Shown here: positions 30,036 to 39,561 of the stretch, in pieces
How positions within the stretch are numbered: the stretch's first letter is position 1
Layout: every line of letters begins with the position of its first letter
Source: Sphingomonadales bacterium Ga0077557
Lineage (GTDB): Bacteria > Pseudomonadota > Alphaproteobacteria > Sphingomonadales > Sphingomonadaceae
DNA: 64,000 nt
Assembly: GCA_001464615.1 (NCBI GenBank)
Contig: LNFI01000038.1
Location: forward strand, 22,869-86,868
Direction: 5' to 3'
Translations under genes and position numbers: made by a program
The notes under the pieces: model-generated
Told to the model about the DNA's origin: nothing
Databases searched by the model: none
Seen by the model: only the letters and a program-made list of their open reading frames with translations

Positions 30036-30887
30036 CTATTTGGCGATCACCCAGCGGCCATCGCGAAACCGATAAAGATGGGGCGAGATGCAGCGTTCCT
30101 GCGCCGCGCAATCATCGACCACCGCCTGTTTGAGGTCTTCCAAAGCGGGTCCATCCGGCACCTGCCCGACGAAGACGATATGATCAGCCACGACGGTCAT
30201 GAACAGGGTTGGTCCCACCCGGGCAGCGAGTTTCTCCCATGCCGGCAGGTCGATCAGCAGGCTCGCGAGATGGTGCTGCTCCGGATAGCTAACCGCCGCT
30301 TTCCGCAGCGCGGCAGGCTTGGGCAGCGGCGGGAGGATCGCGCGGGTCTGCGCCTCGGCAAGCGCCCAGGCCTGATCCGGGGTGAGACCGAGCTTCCTGA
30401 GCGCGACGTCGCCGATCAGCGCGACCGTGTCCTCGCCATCGGCGGCGAGCACCGCGTAAAGATCGTCGCCGATCGGGCGATATTTCGCGACCTCGCCCTT
30501 CTCCGGAGATTTCGCGCCATAGGCATCAATATAATCCAGATACGCGCGGTCACGAACGACCAGGCGCAGGCTGGCGGGGGTGGGATCGGGATGGGGTCGC
30601 GACATTTTCATAACGAAATCGGCCTTCGATGCCGCGCAATCGGCAGCGCTGGCGGCGCGGCAATAGCCGACCAGCGTGTCCAGGTTGAACGCCCCTTCGG
30701 TCCCGTCGGCGCGCTTGAAAAGGATGGTGAGCGGCTGATCCGGATCGGCGGTGAGCCTTGCACCCGGCATCGCTTTGGCAAAGCGCGCCATCATGTCTGC
30801 GCGAAAACCGCGGGGCCGGGCCGCCGCAACGGCGGCGCAAGCGGCGCCAAGCGCCAACAGGGCCAACACGAAGACCAACACGCGCAT
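30036..30887 (-). CDS. DUF1444 (YtpQ-like) family protein, exported
   Basis: 283 residues with an N-terminal signal peptide or anchor (MRVLVFVLALLALGAACAAV). The rest suits DUF1444: LTILFKRADGTEGAFNLDTL, LYAVLAADGEDTVALIG, LGLTPDQAWALAEAQTRAI, HHLASLLIDLPAWEKLA and DHIVFVGQ. Function unknown. ATG 30887 follows a strong AGGGGG; the frame is open further upstream but the ribosome site and signal peptide decide the start. Confidence 0.7.
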   Translation of the reverse strand: MRVLVFVLALLALGAACAAVAAARPRGFRADMMARFAKAMPGARLTADPDQPLTILFKRADGTEGAFNLDTLVGYCRAASAADCAASKADFVMKMSRPHPDPTPASLRLVVRDRAYLDYIDAYGAKSPEKGEVAKYRPIGDDLYAVLAADGEDTVALIGDVALRKLGLTPDQAWALAEAQTRAILPPLPKPAALRKAAVSYPEQHHLASLLIDLPAWEKLAARVGPTLFMTVVADHIVFVGQVPDGPALEDLKQAVVDDCAAQERCISPHLYRFRDGRWVIAK

Positions 30888-30912
30888 GATAACCCCCTGA
30901 ATCGCCTTCGAA

Positions 30913-30940
30913 ACTATATAGTTTTGCGGCATCCACACAA
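30913..30940 (-). promoter_or_regulatory. Putative sigma-70 promoter of the DUF1444 gene
   Basis: On the minus strand TTGTGT (30940-30935) and TATAGT (30918-30913) are separated by 16 nt and lie 26 nt before the ATG. It is an AT-rich patch in GC-rich surroundings. Weak -35 box. Confidence 0.4.
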
Positions 30941-30987
30941 GCGATCGGCGGGGCGACTGCACCAGATCGGCGGCGTTAGCCTTGACT

Positions 30988-31007
30988 TTGGACAAAACAT
31001 TGTCCAA
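30988..31007. promoter_or_regulatory. Palindromic operator of the YefM-YoeB operon
   Basis: TTGGACAA-AACA-TTGTCCAA, two perfect 8-base arms around 4 bases, ends 9 nt before the antitoxin ATG and directly follows TTGACT (30982-30987), a likely -35 box. YefM-type antitoxins are known to repress their own operon through palindromes of this kind. Confidence 0.7.
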
Positions 31008-31016
31008 TTAGTCCTC

Positions 31017-31271
31017 ATGCAAGCTGTATCCTATTCCGAAGCGCGCGAGAATTTGAAGGCGATGATCGACAAGGTCGTCGCCGACCGCGCGCCGATTGCC
31101 ATCACCCGCCAGCGCGGTGAGGGGGCAGTGCTGGTATCGGAAAGTGAATGGGCGTCGATCGAAGAGACGCTGTATTTGTTGTCATCACCCGCGAATGCGA
31201 AACGGCTGATGGACGGCATCGCCAGGCTCGACGCGGGTGAAGGCGAGGAGCACGAGCTGATCCAGCCGTGA
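31017..31271 (+). CDS. yefM: Type II antitoxin, Phd/YefM family
   Basis: 84 residues: MQAVSYSEARENLKAMIDKV is the Phd/YefM DNA-binding N-terminus, and the acidic tail after ~55 wraps the toxin. It neutralises the downstream YoeB and represses the operon with it. Its TGA overlaps the toxin start by 4 nt. The antitoxin alone binds the palindrome only weakly in known pairs, the complex strongly (family knowledge). Confidence 0.92.
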   Translation: MQAVSYSEARENLKAMIDKVVADRAPIAITRQRGEGAVLVSESEWASIEETLYLLSSPANAKRLMDGIARLDAGEGEEHELIQP

Positions 31272-31534
31272 AGCTGGCGTTCGACCGCGATGCCTGGGCG
31301 GAATATCTCGCCTGGCAAGCGGAAGACCCGAAGATCGTCGAACGCATCAACCTGCTGATCGGCGAATGCCTGCGCCACCCGTTCACCGGCATCGGTAGGC
31401 CAGAGCCGCTCAAGCGCAACCTGGCGGGATGGTGGTCCCGGCGGATCAATCACGAGCATCGACTGGTGTATAGGGTGATCGGGGCGGGGGAGGCGCAGAC
31501 TTTAGAAGTGCTGAGCTGCCGGTATCATTATTGA
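31268..31534 (+). CDS. yoeB: Type II toxin YoeB, ribosome-dependent mRNA endonuclease
   Basis: 88 residues of RelE-fold toxin. The active-site set is intact: Glu in GRPEPLK (~46), Arg in RRINHEHRLVYR (~58-66) and the terminal CRYHY with catalytic His/Tyr. It cleaves mRNA in the ribosomal A site. Start GTG 31268 overlaps the yefM stop (GTGA), giving coupled translation. This is the only intact pair in the 31-33 kb strip. Confidence 0.92.
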   Translation: MKLAFDRDAWAEYLAWQAEDPKIVERINLLIGECLRHPFTGIGRPEPLKRNLAGWWSRRINHEHRLVYRVIGAGEAQTLEVLSCRYHY

Positions 31535-31602
31535 AGGCGGTGTTGCCCGGCGCGGTCGATCAGCACTTTGCGGTTTGCGCGCGCGCGCGATAGTAGCGCG
31601 CC

Positions 31603-32115
31603 ATGCGCAACTCGACTTACCGCACCCGCCTCCGCGCGTTCCAGGCCATGCGCGGCGACGATCCGCCGCCGGGCTTCATCGCCGATCTAGAATTTCTGGA
31701 GAATCGCGATCTTGATCTGTCGGTGCGGATCGGCGGGATGCTGGCGTTCAACGCGCTGATGGTGACGATCGGCACGCACCCGATTTCGGCGAGTCCCGGC
31801 GCGCCGCTCAGCGTCGATGCCGCGACTCAGCCGTGGCTGACGATCGCCAGCCTGATCGGCCTGGCGCCGCTGATTGCCTCAAGCGCTTTGTGCCTGCGCG
31901 CGCTGCTGCTGGGCGAGGAATTCGATACCGACGGGCTGGAGAGCGACGGCGATGACGGCCCGGCCAAGCTGCAACGCCGCCTGTTCGCGGCCTTCGTCCA
32001 TTCGATCGACGCGCAAGGCCGCCTGCTGCGGCAAGCCGTGGTGACGACGCTGGTTGGGGGCACGATGACGCTGGTGGTGTGGGCGGCGATATTGGGGGAG
32101 AAGATGGGACGGTAG
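31603..32115 (+). CDS. Three-TM membrane protein of unknown function
   Basis: 170 residues: a soluble basic N-terminus (~1-38), then hydrophobic segments at ~42-60, ~80-102 and ~146-165, with an acidic loop (EEFDTDGLESDGDDG) between the second and third. No family is recognised. It lies between two toxin-antitoxin loci, which could mean accessory origin, but base composition is like the chromosome. Confidence 0.65.
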   Translation: MRNSTYRTRLRAFQAMRGDDPPPGFIADLEFLENRDLDLSVRIGGMLAFNALMVTIGTHPISASPGAPLSVDAATQPWLTIASLIGLAPLIASSALCLRALLLGEEFDTDGLESDGDDGPAKLQRRLFAAFVHSIDAQGRLLRQAVVTTLVGGTMTLVVWAAILGEKMGR

Positions 32116-32164
32116 CGAAGGCGCCTCGTTGCCAAACTTAGCGCAGAATCGTATAAGCGCCCCT

Positions 32165-32427
32165 ATGGCACAGATGAACATCTCCATCCCCGAAGCCCTG
32201 AAAAGCGGGCCGAGGCCCGCGTCGCTGAGGGCAGCTACAGCAGCACCAGTGATTATGTCCGCGATCTGGTGCGGCGAGACCGGGACTATGCAGAGAAACT
32301 GAAGGCGTTGCAGGCGGCGATCGATGTCGGTCGGGCATCGGGGGTGAGTGACCGCGATCCGTTCGAGTATCTCGAAGAACTGCGCGCCGGGCTGCGTGCG
32401 CAAACCCCGAGCGCCGATGCGGCTTGA
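32165..32427 (+). pseudogene. parD: Frameshifted ParD-family antitoxin
   Basis: The frame opens as MAQMNISIPEALKS, the ParD ribbon-helix-helix start, then shifts. From 32209 a different frame continues the family sequence (AEARVAEGSYSSTSDYVRDL...) to TGA 32425-32427. One base, probably the T of a TGG codon, is missing at ~32206/32207. Without it the product ends early after unrelated residues. A sequencing error is possible, but the neighbouring parE is broken too. Confidence 0.8.
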
Positions 32428-32703
32428 ACTAAGTCGCCAGGCGGAAATCGATCTGGCGGATATCCAGGATTACAGCGTCGAGCAATTCGAGCTCGCGCGC
32501 GCGATCACCTATCTCGATGCGATCGAGACGGCGTTTCGCCGGATCATGGACTATCCGGAAATTGGCGGGGTGCAGGGAAGATCGAGCCGCCTGTCCGGTC
32601 GCTCGCCTGCCACCCGCATCGGATTTTCTACGTGATTGAGGAGGATGCGGTCATCATTCAGCGCATCCTGCATGGCGCTATGGACGTGGATCGGTATCTT
32701 TAG
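32417..32703 (+). pseudogene. parE: Frameshifted ParE-family toxin
   Basis: ATG 32417 overlaps the parD end by 11 nt, the usual arrangement. The first ~52 codons read as ParE (MRLELSRQAEIDLADIQDYS, IMDYPEIG). After about 32575 the family sequence continues in another frame (IEPPVRSLACHPHRIFYV, then VIIQRILHGAMDVDRYL) up to TAG 32701-32703. The total length fits one missing base. The full-length frame is interrupted, so no active gyrase-poisoning toxin is expected. Confidence 0.8.
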
Positions 32704-32710
32704 CCGGTTT

Positions 32711-32905
32711 GGCGAAACGGCTGGGCGTATCATCAAGACATCGGAAGAGCGCATCGCCCCGCTCGACAACCCGCGCACACTGGGCAGCGCGCTGGCCAGC
32801 GAGCAGGCGGGAAAGCGGCGCTGGCAGATCGGCGATTGAGTGGTGGCGCGGGTGGAGGATGAGCGGATCACGGTGCTGGTGGGGCGGAGGGAGGTTGATC
32901 GGTGA
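32711..32905 (+). pseudogene. RelE-family toxin remnant
   Basis: In one frame there are RIIKTSEERIAPLDNPRTLG, then WQIGD, an in-frame TGA (32837-32839), then VVARVEDERITVLVGRREVDR and TGA at 32903. This is the C-terminal two thirds of a RelE toxin (normally GDYRV...ITVLV..GHRREVYR), with a stop in place of the Tyr-Arg codons and a deletion before the last Arg. The N-terminus and antitoxin are missing. Confidence 0.75.
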
Positions 32906-33114
32906 GGGAAAGGAGTTGAGTATTGTGTCCTTGAAACTGTGGTGCGCATAGTGGGCGGCGGGAGGTCTACTGGTGAGGAGGCTTTAGTTAGGTATAATGT
33001 CCACGGAATTCTTATGAATTGGGCGTATTTAGTGAACTGTCACCGTAATTCCGTAATGCGTTAGTGAATATATATTGATTCCCGGAGATCTCCAATGACG
33101 TAATGAAGGGATAG
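32906..33114. other. Non-coding stretch, AT-richer
   Basis: About 210 bases between the RelE remnant and the next gene. Composition drifts to AT-rich from ~32930 on. No open frame, hairpin or RNA gene was recognised. Confidence 0.4.
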
Positions 33115-33363
33115 TTATTGAGGGCGGCACATGGCATTCATTTGTGAGTATGTCGCACAGCATAAACGCTTTTGTTCTAGGCTCAGAACCTTATGCATGC
33201 AGGTTTCTAGCGGCGGAGGGGTCGGACCCGGATTCGGTTTTGTGCCGGGGTACGGCACGGCTTCTGTCGGACGGGGTCGAATTTCATCGATCTTTTGAGC
33301 GATTCCGGAATTCATCGGTATAGCTGGCGCTACCAGAACCGCGAGTACGCAAAAAAGCTTCAT
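33115..33363 (-). CDS. Small exported proline/cysteine-rich protein
   Basis: 82 residues starting MKLFCVLAVLVAPAIPMNSG, a signal peptide. The mature part is Pro-rich (EAVPYPGTKPNPGPTPPP) and ends with a cysteine-rich helix-like tail (CMHKVL, RLCCATYSQMNAMC). Unknown function. ATG 33363 overlaps the stop of the upstream gene as ATGA, so the two are coupled. AT-rich codon use unlike the chromosome. Confidence 0.65.
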   Translation of the reverse strand: MKLFCVLAVLVAPAIPMNSGIAQKIDEIRPRPTEAVPYPGTKPNPGPTPPPLETCMHKVLSLEQKRLCCATYSQMNAMCRPQ

Positions 33364-34028
33364 ACGTTTACCGCACAGTTCGGTACGCAAGGTATAGGCC
33401 TTTGCGAAACCACCCTTCCCGTATAGGTGTCAATCAATATTTCAACACATTGGTTCGGCCCTAATATCAAACGCCGACGTAAACCGCGCCCATCTGGCAA
33501 AAAAAGTTGGCATAGAACAGCTTGCGCTAGCAAAATTCTATTTCCAACTGAAGGCGTAGTCTTCTCAGAGACGCTCGCTGAAGCCGTACCGATAAAAATT
33601 CCGTTGAAAGCGCTAGCAAATTGATCAGGTTTTACATCAAATTGCCCTTTAAGATCAGAAAGGTCGATGAATCCTTGTACAATTCGACCGTTTGCCCCGC
33701 GCATGGTTACAGCAATATCTCCTGTCTCTGGGCAAATCGTAGCGTCAATCTTTCGACCACGGTCACTTGGATGCCAAATTGCCGAGGTCGGATCAACGGG
33801 ACATCTGTCATTTTCTTTCCACATTTCCCGCTGGAACGCGACTGATTGCTCCGAAAGCGTCGTACTGTTGGCATGTTTGAAAACTTGATCGTTAATGGCG
33901 GGGACGCCGGTCGTGATCATAAAAGTACCGAGCGCGGTCGCCGCTGCCACGGCAAACTTTTCTGGAAGGCTTTGCAACCAATTTCCCGATTTATTCTTAA
34001 TGGGCGGCGATGTTAATTTGGCAGCCAT
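33360..34028 (-). CDS. Membrane-anchored protein of unknown function
   Basis: 222 residues from ATG 34028. A basic lead is followed by one membrane segment (FAVAAATALGTFMITTGVPA, ~25-45) and a ~170-residue outer part with paired cysteines (CPVD, ICPETGD, LCQLF, QCVEIL, CVPNC). This suggests a periplasmic, disulfide-bonded domain. No family is recognised. It is AT-rich and coupled to the small exported protein downstream, so the two probably arrived together. Confidence 0.65.
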   Translation of the reverse strand: MAAKLTSPPIKNKSGNWLQSLPEKFAVAAATALGTFMITTGVPAINDQVFKHANSTTLSEQSVAFQREMWKENDRCPVDPTSAIWHPSDRGRKIDATICPETGDIAVTMRGANGRIVQGFIDLSDLKGQFDVKPDQFASAFNGIFIGTASASVSEKTTPSVGNRILLAQAVLCQLFLPDGRGLRRRLILGPNQCVEILIDTYTGRVVSQRPIPCVPNCAVNV

Positions 34029-34148
34029 ATTTGGACCCCAGCGACTCAAGATAACTTCCAATGGTAACAGTCCACGGGGAGTGTTGTCGAGATAAAGCCA
34101 TTGGAGAATTGATATGCAATCAAATTACAATTTCGGCCAATACAAAAC
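34029..34148. other. AT-rich upstream region of the two-gene exported cassette
   Basis: The 120 bases before the anchored-protein gene are the most AT-rich in this part. They should carry its promoter on the minus strand. A clear box pair was not chosen. Confidence 0.35.
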
Positions 34149-34658
34149 TTAGTCGCGATCCCGGTCCGCCAGTTCGCGATCAAACCAATATTGCTTGTCG
34201 CCAAGAATGCGTTTGAGTAGCGGCGGGTCAGCGAGCGCGTCGACGTGCGGCAATCGGGGCAAATCGTGGCGGGCATAATTGCCGTCGAATGCAATGTCGG
34301 TGCAACCGACGCAGAAGTAACAGCCGTCCAGATAGACAACAATATCGCCCACCGCGAAGTTTTCGAGCGTTTCGCGCATTCCCGCAGCCCACTCGGCAAA
34401 TTCAGCCTCGGTAACCATCGTCAGGGCGCGACGCTCGGCATCGCGTCGGGCGATTTCGATGAGCGAGAGTTCGGTCTCTCTAACCTCGGCAAAGATGAAT
34501 GATCTGCTACATTTCGTGCAACCGATCATCCAGCCACAGCCACACCACGGACAATCGAGTTGCCCAGGCGACATGGCGGGCTCATCCTCGCAGGCACAGA
34601 ACGAGAGGACGTCGTTGTTGGCCTTGAAGAAGTATTTGGTTTTTGTCGGTGCCGACAT
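34149..34658 (-). CDS. Hypothetical protein with zinc-ribbon-like cysteine motifs
   Basis: 169 residues, no signal peptide. Cysteines at ~21-23 (CAC), a knuckle CPWCGCGWMIGCTKC (~36-50) and a later CYFCVGC (~112-118) would suit binding of one or two zinc ions. Between them are a helix (EIARRDAERRAL) and an acidic EFAEWAAGM segment. Function unknown. Confidence 0.6.
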   Translation of the reverse strand: MSAPTKTKYFFKANNDVLSFCACEDEPAMSPGQLDCPWCGCGWMIGCTKCSRSFIFAEVRETELSLIEIARRDAERRALTMVTEAEFAEWAAGMRETLENFAVGDIVVYLDGCYFCVGCTDIAFDGNYARHDLPRLPHVDALADPPLLKRILGDKQYWFDRELADRDRD

Positions 34659-34700
34659 GTCGCCTACTCCGTTGGCAGGTATATCTCCCCACCCTCAGCC

Positions 34701-35060
34701 TTAAAGCGGGCAATCAATTCCTACATTCCGTTGATCAGCCCCCACCATCTGCCGCGCCCGCATCAACAAATACAGCGCAAACCCAACCGCCACGCCCGGC
34801 ACCATGCCGAGCACGATGCAGACCCAGCCATGCCGGATGCCATGGGTATGCCGCTCTTACAGTATCCATGCCGACAGGATTACCCAGCAGGCAAGCGTGT
34901 CGGCGGCATAGCCGCTGGCGTAAGGGTTGACGAAGCCCGCCGCGAAGGCGCCGATCACGTCGGGGTGAGCGATCAGCGGGGGCGTTACGACCAAGGCGAA
35001 CACCGCCAGAAAGGCGAGTGCGGCGGCGATGATCACCGCCTTGAACACCCCCGCCGCCAT
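34701..35060 (-). pseudogene. DUF2834 family membrane protein interrupted by a stop codon
   Basis: The 119-codon frame reads as one DUF2834-like protein (AAGFVNPYASGYAADTLACWV, then HGWVCIVLGMVPGVAVGFAL), but TAA at 34857-34859 splits it after residue 67, where the family usually has an aromatic residue. A single TAC/TAT to TAA change explains it. Three membrane segments would remain if read through. Truncated at 67 residues it has only two. It lies 3 nt downstream of thiC's stop side, same strand. Confidence 0.7.
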
Positions 35061-35063
35061 TGG

Positions 35064-36947
<1,884 letters not shown>

Positions 36948-37015
36948 TCAATTCGCTCCAAGCTATCGAAGGAGCTACGAACGATTGCGCCGATCAACAG
37001 GATCGGTCTCGCGCG

Positions 37016-37110
37016 CCACTTCCTCCGCCGGTGTCAGCCGGATCAGGTTCAGCGGGTCGGAGGCTGCCGCCTCCCTCTCAAGCGCAGCCAACAGCGCTTC
37101 CCCGGGGATA
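37016..37110 (-). ncRNA. TPP (THI-element) riboswitch controlling thiC
   Basis: On the minus strand the conserved aptamer parts are present in order: a GGGG 5' strand, UGAGA, a P3 hairpin (GGAGGC/GCCUCC), ACCC, GAACCUGAUC, then CCGG...CCGGCGgAGGAAGU. GGGG pairs with ACCC as P2. TPP binding by such elements turns thiC off; here the start is ~69 nt downstream, which fits translational control by hiding the ribosome site (inference). Confidence 0.9.
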
Positions 37111-38318
37111 TGGCGAGGATAGTGCGAAGAAATGAGATAGTCCAGCACGTGATCGCGCTCGACAAAATCGTAACAGGGTAACAAGATAGCAATTGTCGAA
37201 AAGCATTTTCCATGGAGGTGATATGATCGCTCGCCCGCAGTGGTCTGCCGCCCTGTCCGTGATCTCAATGGCGATGGTCATGGCGTCGCCAGTCTCGGGC
37301 CGGTCTGCGCCTGCGCAAACCGCCCTCCCTGGCCCGGCCAGCACCACCAGCACCGACGGCAATGACATCGTGGTCGAGGGTTCACGCAAAACCCTGCGAA
37401 ACATGCTGAAACAGACGCTGGATAACGGCCCACAAAACCAACTAGCCCGGTATGCGGACGGGTTTTGCCCGCGCGTTGATGGCTTTCCCGAAGAATGGTC
37501 GCCGATTATCGAAACGGTCGTGCGCAACAATGCGGCCGAGGCTGGGGTGCAGGTGAAGAATGCCGGATGCCGGCCCAATGCGCTGATCCTCTTCACAGAC
37601 CATCCGCAGCAATTGATGGTTGATCTCGACAAGGCTAGCCCCTCGCTTTTGGCTCATTTGTCGGCGGGGCAGCGGCAATTGCTCTTGGGCAAGAAGCGCG
37701 CCGTCTATTCCTCTCGGGTCGTCCAGCAGGTCGATCGCGAGGGCAATGCCATTAGCGACGGCATCTCCCGCAGTTTCGGAGCGACCCGGATATCGGCCAA
37801 TGTCCGATCGGATATCCTGCTCTCGGTCGTCGTCATCGATATCAACCAATCGCCCGGTAAATCGCTGCGCCAGCTCGCGGATTTTGCGACAATGCACCTG
37901 CTGCTCAACCTCACGGTCAAAACACTGGACGAAGCGAACCCTTCTTCGGTCCTGTCGTTATTCATGCCACATGAAGGGATGGCAGTGCCGCAACGATTGT
38001 CTTTGATCGATCGCGCGACGCTCCACGGCCTCTATGTTCCCCGCAGCAACAACTTTACCGCACAAGAACAGCGTGAACGGATCATCGGCACCATCAAGAA
38101 GGGCTATCGCGCAATCGCGGCGGCGGAGTGAAGCAGCGGCGCTGCGCTGCTAAATACCGCAAAATAGCGCTTGGATTTCCGTTGACCTAAATTCTATTCC
38201 AGGCGTGCCGCGAGCCCCCGGAACCAAAGATCAGAAAGTATAGCCGAGCCCGATGGCGCAATAGACTTGATTGGGATTGCCAGCGACGCTCGTCAACGGC
38301 GATCGCACGAAATCTCCC
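37083..38318 (+). repeat. Tandem duplication, copy 1 (~1.24 kb)
   Basis: It runs from inside the TPP aptamer through the exported-protein gene at 37223 to the 3' end of a MipA/OmpV gene. Copy 2 starts at 38319. Offsets of matching points are constant: 1236 nt before and inside the gene start, 1242 nt after it (the second gene is 6 nt longer). Confidence 0.85.
37223..38131 (+). CDS. Exported protein of unknown function, copy A
   Basis: 302 residues with a signal peptide (~1-32, cleavage near SAPAQ), then a DIVVEGSRKTLR element resembling TonB-plug leader motifs of sphingomonads. The mature part has two conserved cysteines (GFCPRVDGFPEEW and AGCRPNALI), and a C-terminal helix-rich half. It shares roughly four fifths of its residues with copy B at 38459. 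ATG 37223 follows GGAGGTG at a proper distance. No catalytic motif is visible. Function unknown. Confidence 0.8.
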   Translation: MIARPQWSAALSVISMAMVMASPVSGRSAPAQTALPGPASTTSTDGNDIVVEGSRKTLRNMLKQTLDNGPQNQLARYADGFCPRVDGFPEEWSPIIETVVRNNAAEAGVQVKNAGCRPNALILFTDHPQQLMVDLDKASPSLLAHLSAGQRQLLLGKKRAVYSSRVVQQVDREGNAISDGISRSFGATRISANVRSDILLSVVVIDINQSPGKSLRQLADFATMHLLLNLTVKTLDEANPSSVLSLFMPHEGMAVPQRLSLIDRATLHGLYVPRSNNFTAQEQRERIIGTIKKGYRAIAAAE

Positions 38319-38320
38319 CG
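38231..38320 (-). pseudogene. 3'-end fragment of a MipA/OmpV gene
   Basis: The minus strand reads RSPLTSVAGNPNQVYCAIGLGYTF and a stop at 38231, matching the last ~30 residues of the complete gene at 39473 with few differences. Beyond 38319 the sequence changes abruptly to the TPP-aptamer side of copy 2. It is the left-over end produced by the tandem duplication. Confidence 0.9.
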
Positions 38321-39561
38321 CAGCCAACAGCACTTCCCGGGGGATATTGGGCGGATAGTGCGAAGAAATGAGATGGTCCAGCACGCGACCGCGCTCGACA
38401 AAATCCCACCAAGGCAACAAGATAGCAATTGTCGAAAAGCATTTTCCATCGAGGTGATATGATCGCTCGCCCGCATTGGTCTGCCGCCCTGTCCGTGATC
38501 TCGATGGCGATGGTCATGGCGTCGCCACTCTCGGGCCGGTCTGCGCCTGCGCAAACCGCCCTCCCCGGCCCGGCCAGCACCACCAGCACCGACGGCAATG
38601 ACATCGTGGTCGAGGGTTCACGCAAAACGCTGCGGCACACCCTGAAACAGACGCTGGATACCGGGCCACAAAGCCAGCTGGCCCGATATGAAGACGGGTT
38701 TTGCCCGCGCGTTGATGGCTTTCCCGAAGAATGGTCGCCGATTATCGAGGAGATTGTGCGCAACAATGCGGCAGAGGCTGGGGTGCTCGTGAAGCGACCG
38801 GGCTGCCGGCCCAATGCGTTGATCGTCTTCACCGACCAGCCACAGCAGTTGATGGCCATCTTTGAAAAGGCCAACCCCTCCCTGTCGGCCCATTTGTCGC
38901 CAGCCCAGCGGCAATTGCTGCTGGGCAAAAAGCGCGCCGCCTATTCCGCTCGGGTCGTCCAGCAACTTGATCGCGAAGGCAATGGCTATGATTTTTTCTC
39001 AAACACCATTCGCAATGCCAAAGCGACCCGACTATCGACCAATTTCCGATCGGATATCCGGCTGTCGGTTGTCGTGATCGATATCAACCAAACGCCCGGT
39101 AAAACACTGCGTCAGCTCGCCGATTTTGCGACGATGCACTTGCTGCTCAACCTCTCGGTTAAAACCCTGGATGAGACGAACCCTTCCTCGGTCCTGTCGC
39201 TGTTCATGCCGCATGACGGGGTGGCGGTGCCGGCACAACTCTCTTTAGTCGATCGGGCGACGATCGAGGGTCTTTATGTTCCCGCCAGAAACAATTTTAC
39301 CGCAGATAACCAGCGCGAACGGATCCTCGGGCACATCACCAAGGAATTTCGCGCAATCGCGGCGGGGAAGTGAAGCGACCGCGCGGCGCTATTGAATACC
39401 GCAGAATAGCGCACGAATTTCCGTTGGCCTAAATTCTATTCCAGTCGTGTCCGGCGCGCCCGGAACCGCCAATCAAAAAGTATAGCCGAGCCCGATGGCG
39501 CTATAGACTTGATTGGGATTGCCAGCGACGCTCGTCAACGGCGATCGCGCGAAATCGCCCT
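38319..39561 (+). repeat. Tandem duplication, copy 2 (~1.24 kb)
   Basis: It begins CGCAGCCAACAG, as inside the riboswitch at 37083, and carries a truncated aptamer (GAAGTGCTG side only), the exported-protein gene B and the true 3' end of the MipA/OmpV gene. The join lies at 38318-38324, where both parents share GCA-CC. Confidence 0.85.
38459..39373 (+). CDS. Exported protein of unknown function, copy B
   Basis: 304 residues, paralogue of the gene at 37223, with the same signal peptide, DIVVEGSRKTLR element and GFCPRVDGF cysteine. The N-terminal third is almost identical; differences gather at ~170-190, where copy B reads GYDFFSNTIRNAKAT. Upstream sequence including GAGGTGAT and the CAATTGTCGAAAAGCATTTT stretch is also conserved, so both copies should share regulation. 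Function unknown. Confidence 0.8.
   Translation: MIARPHWSAALSVISMAMVMASPLSGRSAPAQTALPGPASTTSTDGNDIVVEGSRKTLRHTLKQTLDTGPQSQLARYEDGFCPRVDGFPEEWSPIIEEIVRNNAAEAGVLVKRPGCRPNALIVFTDQPQQLMAIFEKANPSLSAHLSPAQRQLLLGKKRAAYSARVVQQLDREGNGYDFFSNTIRNAKATRLSTNFRSDIRLSVVVIDINQTPGKTLRQLADFATMHLLLNLSVKTLDETNPSSVLSLFMPHDGVAVPAQLSLVDRATIEGLYVPARNNFTADNQRERILGHITKEFRAIAAGK

Noticed and set aside
36975..37268. 97-codon minus-strand frame running through the TPP riboswitch, partly conserved in copy 2
   Set aside because: Differences between the two copies are mostly amino-acid changing and the frame coincides with aptamer bases; openness is explained by high GC. Kept as non-coding.
38131..38170. AGCAGCG/CGCTGCT hairpin after exported gene A
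   Set aside because: Seven-bp stem without a following T-run; not convincing as a terminator.
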